This document shows, in pieces, positions 1 through 12,136 of a stretch of DNA of 64,000 bases (the first letter of the stretch is position 1; each line of letters opens with the position of its first letter). The DNA lies in NCBI GenBank assembly GCA_014529385.2, contig CM043944.1:171673740-171737739 (forward strand), in the 5' to 3' direction. The notes under the pieces were generated by a model. The model was not told where the DNA came from. It made no database searches and saw only the letters and a list, made by a program, of their open reading frames with translations. Source of the DNA: Adiantum capillus-veneris (taxonomy: Eukaryota > Streptophyta > Polypodiopsida > Polypodiales > Pteridaceae). A program made the position numbers and the translations under genes.

Positions 1-409
1 GGTTTTGTTTTATTTTGTCTCTTTTCATTTGGATACATTCCAGTTATCTTGTCTTTTATGCAATCTTCTATGTTCACTTTCATCAAGAATTGAGTTTTGG
101 TGTCCAATGGATGTTTTATAGTTTTCTTTTTGAAGTTATTGTCTAGTTTCTTCTGGTATCTTTGTTGGCATCTTTGGTGTTGTTTGGAAACTCAAAAAAT
201 CTTTCTTCCCCCCCTCTGAGTAGAAGTTTTTCCCTTACCTACTACTTTTCACAATCTGATTCCTCTATTATAATTGATTCTTCTTTCAACTCATCCATAG
301 CATCCTAATAGTGATCAGAGAAGACTTATTGCTCCTCGATCATCTCAATAAATACCACTTGGATTGGGACTATATCATAGCCCTCTTTGTCACAAAAGTG
401 TGTAGGTAT
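1..409 (-). pseudogene. Element D gypsy polyprotein, left fragment (protease-RT connector)
   Basis: Read on the minus strand, this stretch follows the same order as 57,010-57,280 of element C. A Gly-Tyr-Asp-Ile-hydrophobic-Pro-Ile-Gln segment is followed by a Ser-Asp-x-Tyr-Tyr segment, an acidic run and a Phe-Phe-x-Phe-Pro segment. It picks up where the coding at 20,932 stops, so the two pieces look like one ORF split by insertion of element A. Several in-frame stops show it is dead. It is the part of a Ty3/gypsy polyprotein that links protease to reverse transcriptase and has no catalytic motif of its own. The match is by eye. Confidence 0.6.
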
Positions 410-1593
410 TGATGTTCGGAAATGACGTGCCAGGTGGGGTGGCCTCTACACCACACATAGCCTGAACTCCCCAAGCATCATCTCAAGATAGGGGGCTATC
501 CTATAACTATAGTCGGGGGGGCACCACCTAGCATAAATGCAGCTAGGACGCATATCGTGGCCTCGGACTTGTCATTCTAGCACAACACACCCAAACCACA
601 TTCTTCTGAATTCTGATTAAGAGAGAGAGCGTGTGTGTGGTGAGAGAGAGAGAGAGAGAGAGAGATGAGACTAACACTTTCTCATTATTCCATACTATGA
701 GAAATCCCAAATGGATACACAGCCAGACCCAATAGCTTCGATAGAGAAGAAGTTGCCATCCAGAGGTGGATGCTTACACTCGACTTCTTTCACATTCTAT
801 AACCCAAGTAAACAGGCTTGATGGTGAAGAGGTCCTTCTATTGACGTAGTTCCGCAACAAGATTACAAGCTACTCGAGCTCCAAGATGGGGGGGATTTTG
901 GCTAACCAAAAGATTTCTTATGAGCTAGATGTGTGTCTAAACCCATGTTCCATGGTGCTAGCATCAAGTGCTCCTAGTTCCATGTGATTAGAGTGTCAAC
1001 CTTACCAAAACTACCACCTCTATATCATGCTTGTGTAATGTGTGCATAATGTCATGGCTATGGTGATGTTGTGCTTCTCAGCATTGGCGTTCTCCTCTCT
1101 ATCTCCCCCTTAAGTGGAAAGCTCAACCTCCTTATATAGGATTTTGGGAGTGGTGACCTCTCTTACTAATGAGAGTGTGAGTGTGCCATGTGATTGCGGG
1201 ACCTTCTCTAGTGGAGCCTCTTCTTATTTTATTTAGTTGGAGAGAGAAGGTGAAGAGAGTAGAGAGAGAGGGAATGAGTGGGGTAGGGATAGGTGAATTT
1301 ACAAATGCTAGCCATGGCTAGACTTAGGGTAACTTGTTTTAGGGCTTTTTTCAAGGTGTTGCCAATGGAGAAAAGTTGTAGAAGAGGGGGATGTATTATT
1401 CTTCTGTCTCGTCACGGTGTTTTGCCAATGTCAAGATGCTACACGTTCGTCACTTTCGGGACCAACCGAGGCATGCCTTCTACGTCAATCTTTGATTTGG
1501 TGTCACTTTTGCTTTTGAGTTGTCTTTCTCCTTTTGTCGATGGTGTGGCACTCGTTTTCTTCTTCTCTTTAGATGTTTGTGCATATGTGCTTA

Positions 1594-1635
<42 letters not shown>

Positions 1636-1748
1636 TGTTTCATCTGTGTGAGCGTATAAGTAGGTGCGTTTAGCATGTAAGTGTGCGTGTTTATAGTTTA
1701 TGGGTGAGAGAGACCGAGGGAGTGTGTGTAGGTATGTATATAAGGTTC

Positions 1749-1864
<116 letters not shown>

Positions 1865-2035
1865 GTGTGTGTGTGTGTATGTGGGTGAGTGTGTGTCAGC
1901 AAGTATGTGTGTGGGAACGAGAGTGAATGAGAGGTTTTTTTTTTTTTAATTTTTTCTGGCTCCTCGACTACACAGAGAATGAGAGAGTGAGAGAGAGCGT
2001 GAGTGAGGAGGTGATGGGAGAGAGGGGGAGAGAGG

Positions 2036-2231
<196 letters not shown>

Positions 2232-2335
2232 TAGATAGATAGATAGAGAGAGAGTTCTACTATGTGCGCTGCACGGGTTGGGTCGATAGAGGCGAGAGGA
2301 AGGTTGGAACGAGGGAGGGAGACATTGAGAGATAG

Positions 2336-2356
2336 CGTGTGTGTGTGTGTGTGTGT

Positions 2357-2411
<55 letters not shown>
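2336..2411. repeat. (GT)n then (GA)n microsatellite
   Basis: A short GT run, TTA, then about 27 GA units inside LTR A. The matching stretch of the right LTR at 20,470-20,580 has the same order with a much longer GT run. Confidence 0.9.
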
Positions 2412-2413
<2 letters not shown>

Positions 2414-2715
2414 AAATAATAGATGAGAGGGAGAGGGAGAGAGAGGGTGGCTGAGGGAGTGTGAGTGGGGTGGGGTGCCGATAATGGAGGGGAGAGAGGG
2501 GGATAATGGAGGAAAGGGAGAGAGTGGTGCCGGGGGGGGGTGCGAGGGGCATTGTGGGCGCGCGAGAGTGGGTTGGTGGCAGTAAAAACGAATTTTTTTT
2601 GTTTTTATCTTATGCTCCCCAAATGGGGTCAGTTCTCGTGGCCTTGGCTCCAAAGGCCGGCCATGATCAGCAGTCTCCGGGTGAGCTAGAGTGCAGTGTG
2701 ACTAACCCCGTGTCG

Positions 2716-2732
2716 TTAGCCCTCCCCCTAAA
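2716..2732 (-). other. Polypurine tract of element A
   Basis: On the minus strand this reads as a run of purines (TTTAGGGGGAGGGCTAA) directly before the start of the 3' LTR. That is where plus-strand DNA synthesis of an LTR retrotransposon is primed. Its position fixes the orientation of A as minus. Confidence 0.7.
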
Positions 2733-2743
2733 GGTTAGGGCAT

Positions 2744-3960
2744 TTATACCTCTAACTCATTCGTTTGGTTGTTGTCATCGGAGGTGGATGTTGATGGTGT
2801 ATCCTCATCTGGAATGTCGATAGGTGGAGCTTGATTAAATCGTAGAAAATAGGGTTTAAGCCTCCATCCATTGACTCTAGTCTTATGAAGCTTACCATCC
2901 GCTTCCATGAGTTGGTAACTCCCATTGGAATATTTCTTCCTCATGATGAAAGGGCCTTCCCATCATAGTAGGAACTTCTTATCCTTGCGTGTGTTGAAGC
3001 GATTGTCATAGCGAAGCACTAACATGCCCTTCTTTAAATCTTTTTGCCGAAGATGTTGATTGAAACTAAGCCGTCTGTGTTTTGCCTATGCCGCATAATG
3101 ATGATCGCTTCTTCTCTGTCCAGTTGTAGTCGTTCCAAGTCAAGGATGTGATCTTTCAAATGCATGTTGGGTCATTGAAACTAGCTTGCCATTATTATGA
3201 GAGTTGCTAGCTGCGCCTCAATGGGTAAGATCGGCTTCTTACCAAATACCAAATGATATGGGGTGAACCCAAAAGATGTTCTGAATGAGGTTCGGGTAGG
3301 CCCACAAAGCTGAGAGTAGATACTTATCCCAATCCCCAGGATGATTGTCAACCTGCTTGGTGATGATTTTACAAATCATTCCATTCACTTTTTCAACTAG
3401 GCCATTACATTGAGGGTAATATGGTGTGGAGCGCCTCTTTTTAATGCCTAGTTTTTGTATTAACTCCCCTACCAAGTCTGCTCTAAAACCTGGCCCTCTA
3501 TTAGAGATGATTTCTAATGGTGTGCCAAACCTGCAACAGATGTGCTCGTAGACAAAAAACTTGGCTACCTCCACAGCTGTGATCCTAGTTGTGGTTGTAG
3601 CTTCCACCCATCTAGTCATATAGTTGAATCCCACGATGATATAGAACTTCTCGGAGGTGGCCCTAGGCAATGGGCCTATGGCATTTATACCCCATTTCTC
3701 AAATGGCCCATATAAAAGAATAGGTGTTTGTGGTTTGAGCATGAGTGACCTGGTGCCGGCCCGTTGACACAACTTACATGTCTTACACCAGTGGTGTACA
3801 TCACGATTGAGGCTAGGCCATACAAAACCAGCCAGCAAGATTTTCTACTTGTTATATCTAGGGCAAAGACCGCCATAAACACCATCATGTGGCAACTGGT
3901 AATTATCCCAGTAATTTCATTAGAGAGAGGGACCTTCCTGAGTACTTGGTCCTTACCCTG
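2744..3960 (-). pseudogene. Element A integrase (broken; two catalytic Asp read Asn)
   Basis: Integrase inserts the element's cDNA into the genome. On the minus strand I see the C-x2-C half of the zinc-binding domain (CKTCKLCQR, about 3,770), the core strand with WGINAIGPL (about 3,690), then SNRGPGF (about 3,500) and NGLVEKVNG (about 3,400). The C-terminal part ends KTRVNGWRLKPYF near 2,850. The first two residues of the D-D-E triad both read Asn (AAT), and only the Glu remains. Stops and frameshifts separate the C-terminal segment, with one stop before WEGPF. The final 30 residues are Ser/Thr/Asp-rich. It follows the second RNase H and precedes the polypurine tract, as expected for a gypsy element. 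Confidence 0.85.
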
Positions 3961-3989
3961 ACAATACAAACCGTAATTGATAAGTCGAT

Positions 3990-4520
3990 ACCTTGTGGAC
4001 TTCCTGGTAAGCCATTGCTTTTGCCCTTTCATCAGATCTGGTGGACTTTCTCCTATTTCCAAGAAATGCATTACGTTGGGTAAGGCATCACTACCTTGAA
4101 ATAGAGGGAGCTTTAGATTTATAGCCCCATCTACCATTTTTTGCAGTCTTTCGCTTGCTAAGGCGTCGGCTTTATGGTTTTGAACCCTTGGGATGTGGTG
4201 TAGTTGAACTGCTTCAAACTTATCCAACAAAGTTTTTACACAACTTAAGTGAGTTCTTAGGCTAGAATTCTTACATGTCCATGCTCCATTTACTTGCCTT
4301 ACCAAAATTAGAGAATCCCCAAATACATTAAGGCATTTTACCCCTCGTGAGATGCACAATTATAACCCCTTGGTCAGTGCTGCATACTCAGATTCATTGT
4401 TAGAATGTGATTCTAACAAATGGCCAAGAAAAAACACCTTGATACCTTTGTCATCAAAGACCACTATGCCTGCAGCTGCTTTGTTAGATGCTCACTTGTA
4501 GGCTCCATCAAAGCAGAGAG
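3990..4520 (-). pseudogene. Element A second (archaeal-type) RNase H domain
   Basis: After the first RNase H comes a second RNase H-like fold with the motif order FDGAYK, NNESEYAAL and VFGDSLILV, and then NHKADALAS. These supply Asp, Glu, Asp and Asp, the usual RNase H metal ligands. A stop directly follows FDGAYK and another follows the Glu motif, so it cannot be translated as one piece. An additional RNase H between RNase H and integrase is the hallmark of Tat-lineage gypsy elements (family knowledge). Its position and motifs here fit that. Downstream comes the integrase zinc-binding region. Confidence 0.75.
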
Positions 4521-5931
4521 AGTGTGCTCTTTCTATCACCGGTGGCTCTAGAAGTGGTTGAATTCCCTTCCCTTTGAATTGATTTACCTTTTTCTCAAAC
4601 TCCTGGTAGGTCATGAGTCCCCGGAAGCTTGCCCTTGTCGTGCTTTCCACTTGTACCGTGTAGTCAAACTCTTGCGGACAAAATAGCCGTTTAGTAATCT
4701 CAGTAGAAACATCCACGTGTTGCACCACATAGGGAAACATTTCATCAAAGGTTAAGATTACAAACTGCCTAGGTAACAAATATGATCGAAACTTTTTAGT
4801 TGCAAATCGAAGAGCTAGGACTAGGTGTGCCACATGGGTGAAACCTTTCTCTACCGCTGTCATCATGCGATTGGAGAAGTAGATTGGCCTCATGAAATAT
4901 GTTGTTGCATTCTTCTGGAGTAGCACAACCCCTAAGGAGTCATCACCCACACTTGAGGTGACATAGAACATTTCATCCCACTTAGGTGGTGAGATAGTTG
5001 GTAGGGTGGCTACGACCTCCTTTACCTTGTTATAGTGATGCTCGCTCTCCTAGTCCCATGTGAAAGTTGATTGTTGTGTGAGTTGTTGCACTGGTAGAAC
5101 AAGTTGTGATAGTAGATGTATGAATCTACTCAAGTACCTTACCTTTTGTAGAAAAGAGACTAGTTGACGTGTGGTTGTTGGTGAAGGTAGGGCAATGAGT
5201 GCGGACACCTTATGTGGATCAGCATTGATACCTTTAGCTGAAATTTCATGGCCTAAAAGAATGACTCTACTTTTCCAAATGTGGCACTTGTCTACATTTA
5301 ACTGCCCTCCTAGGTTTTGCAGCCTTGCTAAACCCTCGGGCACTTTTTCTAAGTGTGAGATGTGAGGGCTATATATACAAAAATCATCAATGAACACTCT
5401 TATGGATGTTCCAAAGAACGATTGAAAGACATATGTGACATATCTCTGGAATGTGGCAGGTGCATTTTTGAGACCGAATGGCATAACTTTATAAGCAAAA
5501 CAACCCCATGGTGTAATGAAAGTAGTTTTTAGCTAATCTTCAAAGGCTATGCGTATTTAAAATAGCCAGAATACCCGTCACACATTGTGTAGCATTCAAA
5601 ACCAGCTACTTCCTTCAGAATTTCATCCAAGAAAGGGAGAGGGAAATTATCCCCCTTTGTGGCTGCATTGTGGTTTGTACTCGACATAGACCCTCCATTT
5701 ACCATTCTTCTTAGGTGTCACCACTACGGGTGACACCCACTCTGAGTTCTCCACAAGGTAAATGAACTCTACTTCCAGTAGCTTCCTTACCTCGATAAGG
5801 AGTGTCTTTTCTTGTATGACCCCCAACCGTCGTAGTTTCTGCACAACTAGCTTTACCCCTTCCTTCAACTTAATGTGATGCCCCACTGATGTAATACCTG
5901 TGATTCTTTCATAGTTCAATGAAAATCTCAA
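4492..5931 (-). pseudogene. Element A reverse transcriptase and RNase H (broken)
   Basis: Reverse transcriptase copies the element RNA to DNA and RNase H removes the RNA strand. From the N-terminus I see WVSPVVVTPKKNGKWRV (about 5,700), MPFGLKNAPATFQR (5,440-5,484), the catalytic FIDDF box (about 5,390) and LLGHEISAKGI. The RNase H part lies at 4,492-4,971 (TSSVGDDSLGVVLLQK, where the usual Asp-Ala-Ser is weakened). The section between 5,490 and 5,640, which should hold the palm strand with the first catalytic Asp, is frame-broken. Two further breaks separate the RT connection from RNase H. Family assignment is secure; the gene is non-functional. Confidence 0.85.
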
Positions 5932-6033
5932 GGAATCCCATTAACATTTGCAAAAAATTATCCTTCTCTTCACTTATTAATTCCATAGACAACATACTCT
6001 TCATGAAACCTACCCTCTCCTAGGCCAAGTGAT

Positions 6034-6811
6034 TTATTTTCCTCCTTGTTGTTTTGCCCTTCTCGTGACAGGTCTCCAGTCATGCTTACCCTTTGTATAT
6101 CCTTTATGATAAATGCCCATCACATCGATGGAACTCTTGCTCTCTTTAGTGGAAGTGGTATCCTCCTCAGAAGTGGAAGACTCACTAGTGGTTTCATCTA
6201 CTGATGTCTCTAGGGCCATTTGTTTTTGCTTGCCAGTTCTCATGTTGTAGTAGATTGTTGTCCCCTTTTTACCAATCATGCGTAGAAGACCAGTGCACCA
6301 ATCCTGCTTTGCCTTCATGGCAATCAACCATGGCCTTCCAAAGATCAATGGATAGCCCTCCTCTTAGTTGGCATCAGAAAAATATCCACTTCTACCTCAG
6401 TGTTGAAGGCTTTTACCTTCATGGAACATACTACACCCACACATTTTAGTTTTGTGTTGTTTACCATCTTTGCCTTCCACGGAGAAGGCCAGTCAAACCT
6501 CGAGCCCTTAGAGCCAAAGCATCATAGATTCACTCATCACATAGATTTGTGCACCACCATCAATGTAGGTGTTTTCCAACCTCTTATCCTTTATATTGAC
6601 GTCAATGACTCGAAGGATGTCATCCATGTTGCAACCCAAAATTGCTCCGGCTACCTTTGATTTGTAGCGCCTTGTACTTACCATTTTAGACCATTGCCAC
6701 CTTACCTTTGGTGCAAGATGTAGCAACTGTGGCCATGTAATCTTTGGTCCTTGCTTTGCCACATCCAATGTTAGATCATAGGGCCTAGAAATCTCCCCTA
6801 ACTGAAAGTCG
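6034..6811 (-). pseudogene. Element A aspartic protease
   Basis: A retroviral-type aspartic protease cuts the polyprotein into mature parts. The catalytic motif is IDGGAQIYVM (about 6,560), with DGG where most retroelements have D(S/T)G; some plant gypsy and pararetroviral proteases also read Asp-Gly-Gly. The flap-side GRPWLIAMKA is at about 6,320. It is followed by a Ser/Thr/Glu-rich linker (about 6,120-6,230) leading toward RT. Frame changes at about 6,360 and 6,500 split the domain. Confidence 0.65.
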
Positions 6812-7971
6812 GTGATGCCTATTTTTTATCATGGCCTTGACGGCCTTTTGCTAGTCTCTCCCTTCATGCTTCTCTCATCATCAGCTTGTGCATTTTTCTC
6901 CCTCCTAGCTCTTTTTATAGTCATGGTTTCAAATGGTTCTACAAAGGTTGCCTTCACCTTACCCTTGCCTTTCTCCTTTACTCTAGGTGGGTCCACTACT
7001 ACACCCTTTCCTTTCTCCTCTAAGCTTATGATGCTTACAGTGCAATCAGGTGGTGGTACCGGTGGAAGAGGTGGAATGGGTGCTTGTGGTGGTGTCTGGG
7101 GTGGACGTAGAATTTTTATTGGTGGGGATGGTGCTTGGGGTGGAGGTGCTCTCTCTCTAGGCGTGACAGTTGGTTTCTTGTACCTCCTCTATTATAGGGT
7201 TGTTACGGTCGGGGCAGTAATACATACCATGAACATTTTCTCCATAGTTGTAGTAGTGATACTCTCTCTTTTTGTCGTCATGCTCTTCCCGGGTCTTGAT
7301 CTCTCTCCTGATTCCTTCCTTGCTGTATCAAGTGATAGAAAATTTTTGCAGCTGATCAGTAATGTGGGCCAACATATCTTGTTGGTCATTTCTTACCCCA
7401 GGAGTCAGTGGTGGTGGAGGTGGAGTGGTGGTTGTCGTGGTTGGTGGTCGATGTGATGTTCCTGCTTCTTTTGACTCGGTTTCTTTGGATTTTATTTGCA
7501 GATTCTTGTCCTTAAGGCAAGAAATCTGCATGCTAGCTCATATGTAGCCAAGAATCTACCCTTCACCTTCTCCTTGAGCGGCGGCCACAAGCAATGCTTG
7601 AACCAATCCTTTTTAGGAAATCGGGTGCAGCTTCTCCTCTTGCCAGTGAGTCAACCCACCGTTCCCACAAATCCACAAACTTGGACTCATAGGTGGCATA
7701 CTTTAAAAGACCCTCCTGCTTCAAGTCACTCAACTTGTCCCATAGCTTCTCTGAAGTGGTACCTCCCCCAAAATGCCTCTTAAAAGCCGTTGTTAAGAGC
7801 TCACAATTATCCTTAGTTGCTTGTGGGAGTGTGTTTACCACGACCTAGATTTTAGCTTCATGCGATGCTTAAAGATTCTAACCCGGGACTCATCTATGTC
7901 TTTATTGCTTACTACACATGCTACTTCAAAGTCATCTAAGAAATATGCTACCAAATCCTCCCCCTTCTTAC

Positions 7972-8018
<47 letters not shown>

Positions 8019-8750
8019 AGAAAGATACACTGCTTAGCTTACAACCAAAAGTTTTTTTTTTGTTTACAAGAAGGCGTGTATACCCTTTCTATACTAGAAC
8101 ATAGATTAAAATCTCAAATGGTACATTGCCTTATACCAAAGGTAGGACAAATGGATGATTTGATGCCAGAACCTCAAAGAAGCACTCCCCTCCCACCATA
8201 GTGTTGATGATGTGCTGGTAGTGAGCCTTCCAATCTAGTATTATCTTGATTAAACGTACTCGTATCGGAATGTGTAATCTGCCTTAAAGTAGGTTGTACT
8301 GACTCATCTGAAACTTATAGGTACTTAATCACTGTCCAAACTTGTGGGAGAGAGTGGTGTCCTTTCCTAAAATAGACTTAGTACATCCCTAGTCTTTCTA
8401 GTGAGAACGTGAGCATGTGCTTCCGTTATCTGTGCTGCAACATCGGTGCAACTTGGAAACTGACTGTAATAATTACCTCTGTGACTTGAGTTACCCGATT
8501 CTCAAAGTAGAATAGTGTTGACTCTCTATTGTGCAGAGCTCTCCATCTTGTTGTTGTGGGTTGCTCGTAGGTTGCGGACATTGCCTCGACCTCCTCATCC
8601 TTCTCCTTGGCACACGGCCTATGTATATCCACTGAGTCTAGCGTGCTGGTCATCTTTCCCACTGCAATTCTATCATTGTTACGCCGCGGCACTCGAGCCT
8701 CGATGGAGATGCAAAGTTCATCCAGTTGTGCTTCTTCTTCTGTCATCCAG
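6812..8750 (-). pseudogene. Element A Gag with proline-rich C-terminal linker
   Basis: Gag forms the particle around the element RNA. A plausible start is at 8,746 (acidic N-terminus, MTEEEAQLDELC). A conserved gag core runs from about 7,985 to 7,563 with GEDLVAYFLDDFEVAC, then KLWDKLSDLKQEG and YESKFVDLWERWV. After it come a Thr/Pro stretch (about 7,420-7,460) and a second proline-rich, Lys-Gly-repeat linker at 6,900-7,190. I found no CCHC zinc knuckle. The core is separated from the N-terminus by an (AG)n expansion at 7,974-8,017 and about 400 bp without a clear frame. Assigned by position and the gag-like core; frameshifts make it dead. Confidence 0.6.
7974..8017. repeat. (AG)n microsatellite inside Gag of element A
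   Basis: About 21 AG units interrupting the Gag reading frame just upstream of the conserved core. Confidence 0.9.
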
Positions 8751-8837
8751 GTAGCAAACCCTGCTAACTATTCATCCATCCACAAAAGGTTAGGGTTTTT
8801 AGTATTGTAAACTTAAAGGTTTCATGAAAGGATCCTC

Positions 8838-8857
8838 CTTGGGGGACGCCAAGAAAA
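8838..8857 (-). other. Primer-binding-site-like sequence of element A
   Basis: Directly inside the 5' LTR the minus strand reads TTTTCTTGGCGTCCCC. The TTGGCGTC core matches the one next to the LTR of element C (41,284). The cognate tRNA cannot be settled from so decayed a site. Confidence 0.4.
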
Positions 8858-10301
8858 TGATGTTCGGGAATGACATGCCAGGTGGGGTGGCCTCTACACG
8901 ACACATAGCCTGAACTCCCCAAGCATCATCTCAAGATAGGGGGTAAATATATCACCCTTTGCCTTGAACTTGTTCTCTCAAAATTTGAATCTATTTGTGC
9001 AACCCCTTTTGGCTAGTAAGTCTATCCTATAACTATAAGGCAGGCAGGAGAGGGGTGGGGGGTGGGGGGGGGGGGGGGGGTGGGGGGGGGGGGGGGGGGG
9101 CACCTCCCTTGCACATAAGTGAGGCTAGGATGCATATCATGGCCTCGGACTTGTCACTCCTAGCACAACACACCTTAACCACATTTCTTCTGAATCCTGA
9201 TTAAGAGAGAGAGCGTGTGTGTGGTGAGAGAGAGAGAGAGATGAGACTAACACTTTCTCATTATTCCATACTATGAGAAATCCCAAATGGATACATAGCT
9301 AGGCCCAATAGCTTCCATAGACAAGAATTTGCCATCCAGAGGGTGGATGCTTACACTCGACTTCTTTCACATGCTACAACTCAATTACACAAGTCTTGAT
9401 GGTGAAGAGGTCCTTCTATTGAGTTCCGCAACAAGATTACAAGGTACTCGAGCTCCAAGATGGGGGGAATTTTTGGCTAACCAAAAGATTTCTTATGATC
9501 TAGATGTGTGTCTAAACCCATATTCCATGGTGCTAGCATCAAATGCTCCTAGTTCCATGTTCTTAGAGTGTCAACCTTCCCAAAACTACTGCTTGTCTAT
9601 CATGCTTGTGTAGTGTGTGCATAATGTCATGGCTATGGTGATGTTGTGCTTCTCAGCATTGGCATTCTCCTCTCTATCTCCCCCTTAAGTGGAGAGCTCA
9701 CCCTCCTTATATAGGATTTTGGGAGTGGTGACCTCTCTTACTAGTGAGAGTGTGAGTGTGCCATGTGATTGTGGGACCTGCTCTAGTGGAGCCTCTTCTT
9801 ATTTTATTTAGTAGGAGAGAAAAGGTGAAGAGAGTAGAGAGAGAGGTAATTAGTGGGGTAGGGATAGGTGAATTTACAAATGCTACCCATGGCTAGACTT
9901 ATCGTAACTTGGTTTAGGGATTTTTACAAGGGTGTTGCCAATGGGGGAAAGTCTTAGAAGAGGGGGATGGAGTATTCTTCTGCCGTCACGGTGTTTTGCC
10001 AATGTCAAGATGCTACAAGTTTGTCACTTTCGGGATCGACCGAGGCATGCCTTCGGAATCAATCTTCAATTTGGTGTCGCTTTCACGTGCTTTTGGATCG
10101 TCTTTCTCCTTTTGTCTATGGTTTGGTACTTGTTTTATTCTACACTTTAGATGTTTGTGCATGTGTGCGTGTACGTGTTTCATGTGTGAGTGTATAAGTA
10201 GGTGTGTTTAGCGTGTAAGTGTGTTTGTTTATAGTTTATGGGTGAGAGAGACTGAGGGAGTGTGTGTGGATATGTATATGAAGTTGTGTGTGTGTATGTC
10301 G

Positions 10302-10384
<83 letters not shown>

Positions 10385-10584
10385 TGTGGGTGAGTGTGTG
10401 TCACCAAGTATGTGTGTGGGAACGAGAGTGAATCTGAGATTTTATTTTTTATTTTTTCTGGCTCGTCGCATACATAGAGAACGAGAGAGGGAGAGAGAGC
10501 GTGAGAGGGTGATGGGAAAGAGGGGTGAGAGACGGTGAGAGAGGGAGAGTATGTGTGTGTGTGAGTAATGTAAGAGAGAGAGAT
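8858..10584 (-). repeat. Element A 5' LTR, part 1 (interrupted by B)
   Basis: Matches the left LTR from its first base. It contains an almost pure G tract (9,057-9,100) and a GT tract (10,308-10,381). The match breaks off at 10,584 in a GA run, where element B begins. The LTR resumes at 19,785. The last five bases, GAGAT, are repeated on the other side of B. Confidence 0.85.
9057..9100 (+). repeat. G-rich tract (44 nt, two T interruptions)
   Basis: Runs of 4 to more than 17 G separated by single T. The left LTR has only a run of eight G here, so the tract grew after insertion. It is capable of forming a G-quadruplex. Confidence 0.9.
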
Positions 10585-11779
10585 TGTAACATTTAATGGC
10601 CTAATAACTTATGTGTAGCGGAAATAAGCATGAACATAGTGGGCATTTCATTAGAATAGATTCCTAATGAGAATTACAAGAGTTCTTGGGTGGAGAGAGC
10701 AACAAAAAGCATAACACCTAGTTAGATAGCATTGACAATACTTTCAAAAGAGAGAGAAATTAAGCTAATGACAACAATTGAGGACCGGATTTTCATGGAG
10801 CCGGTCCCCCCTCCAAAAGGCTTTGTATTATGGTTTCTCCCATCAAGAGAGACATTGTACAATACAATTTTTTGTGTTCCTTCAAGACTAGCTAGTGCAA
10901 TGAAGATGAAAGCTTCATGCACTAAGCAAAACACTTACCAAACACAACTTCAATTATCCCCGTTCTCATACCCAAGACCTCACACACCTTCGAAGATGGT
11001 GAGAGCTAGCAGGGTATGAGAGTAGATTGAGAGGAAGAAGGAGTATCTTACGAGAAAGATGTACATCTCCTCACATAATCACTCATATGTAGCATAGATA
11101 AGCTTAGTAATTAGCTTGGTAGAGGAGATGAGCATGCATTGAAGCTTGGCTCTTGGTTGGATTTTCATCCACATGCCAAGAGAGTGTTGATGTAGGCTTC
11201 TATCTCACAAGCTTGGAGTAGGTGATGAGCTCTCCATTAAAGCTTGGGAAGAGATAGTCTTCTTTGCTTCACACATAGACTGTGTGTGAGTGTGTGTTTG
11301 ATAATGCCTTGCAAAAATCAGCCCCCTCTCTCTCTTGGGCGAGCCCTCGATCTTGCTATTTGCTCTTGCTGAGCCCTCATTGGCTCTCCCCAAGTCAAGC
11401 CAATGACCATTAATCAACATAAGTGATAGCCTTTTGACATGTGTCCCCCTTTCCCCTTTTGTGAGAGTTTTAGGTAATTAAATAATTAAATTAAACTCTC
11501 ATTGGACCCCTTTGCCTCCTGGCCAATAGGAATCAGGCAAGCCATTGGGCTCCTGAATGCTCATTGGACCCCTTGGGAGACTGCCCAATAGTCTTCTAGG
11601 AGACTTAATTCTCATTGGTTTCTTTTATTAAATGTTTTTAAATTAACTAAACTAGATTTACTCTAGCTTAATTCTCATTGGTCCACTTCAAGGGTCATCC
11701 AATAGAAACTGGGCACACCTTGTGGGCATCTAGCCTAGGGAGCTGACATGTGTCCCTCATTCCCTTTGTGTAAAGGGAG

Positions 11780-11864
<85 letters not shown>

Positions 11865-12136
11865 TTTTCTCTCTCATCCCCTACCTTTAGGGCTTGCCCC
11901 CTCCCATGTAGGGATATGCAAAGACTTTTTTTACACATACAAAGCATCCAATTTCCCCTAGGTTTGACCTTTGGACACAACCTTTGAATTTTTGAACCTT
12001 AGCATTTTGGAAGTCTTAATGGGCTGAACCTTAGGGTCTTTTTAGCCCATTGTTGCATATGGCTCTTTTGCAGATGCCCCCCCCCCTTTGGATCCCTATT
12101 TTCCCTCCTTTGGATCCCTACTGTGACCGGTCTGCT
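10585..12136 (-). repeat. Element B left LTR, inverted, lacking its U3 start
   Basis: Reverse complement of 12,244-13,712 and parallel to 18,113-19,784. Compared with the latter it stops about 110 bp short of the LTR start, after GGTCTGCT. It is joined there to the first base of the plus-oriented LTR. It contains a GT tract at 11,779-11,862. Confidence 0.85.

Noticed and set aside
6812-7456. 214-codon plus-strand hydrophobic ORF
   Set aside because: It is the antisense of the proline-rich, Lys-Gly-repeat linker of element A Gag, which reads sensibly on minus.
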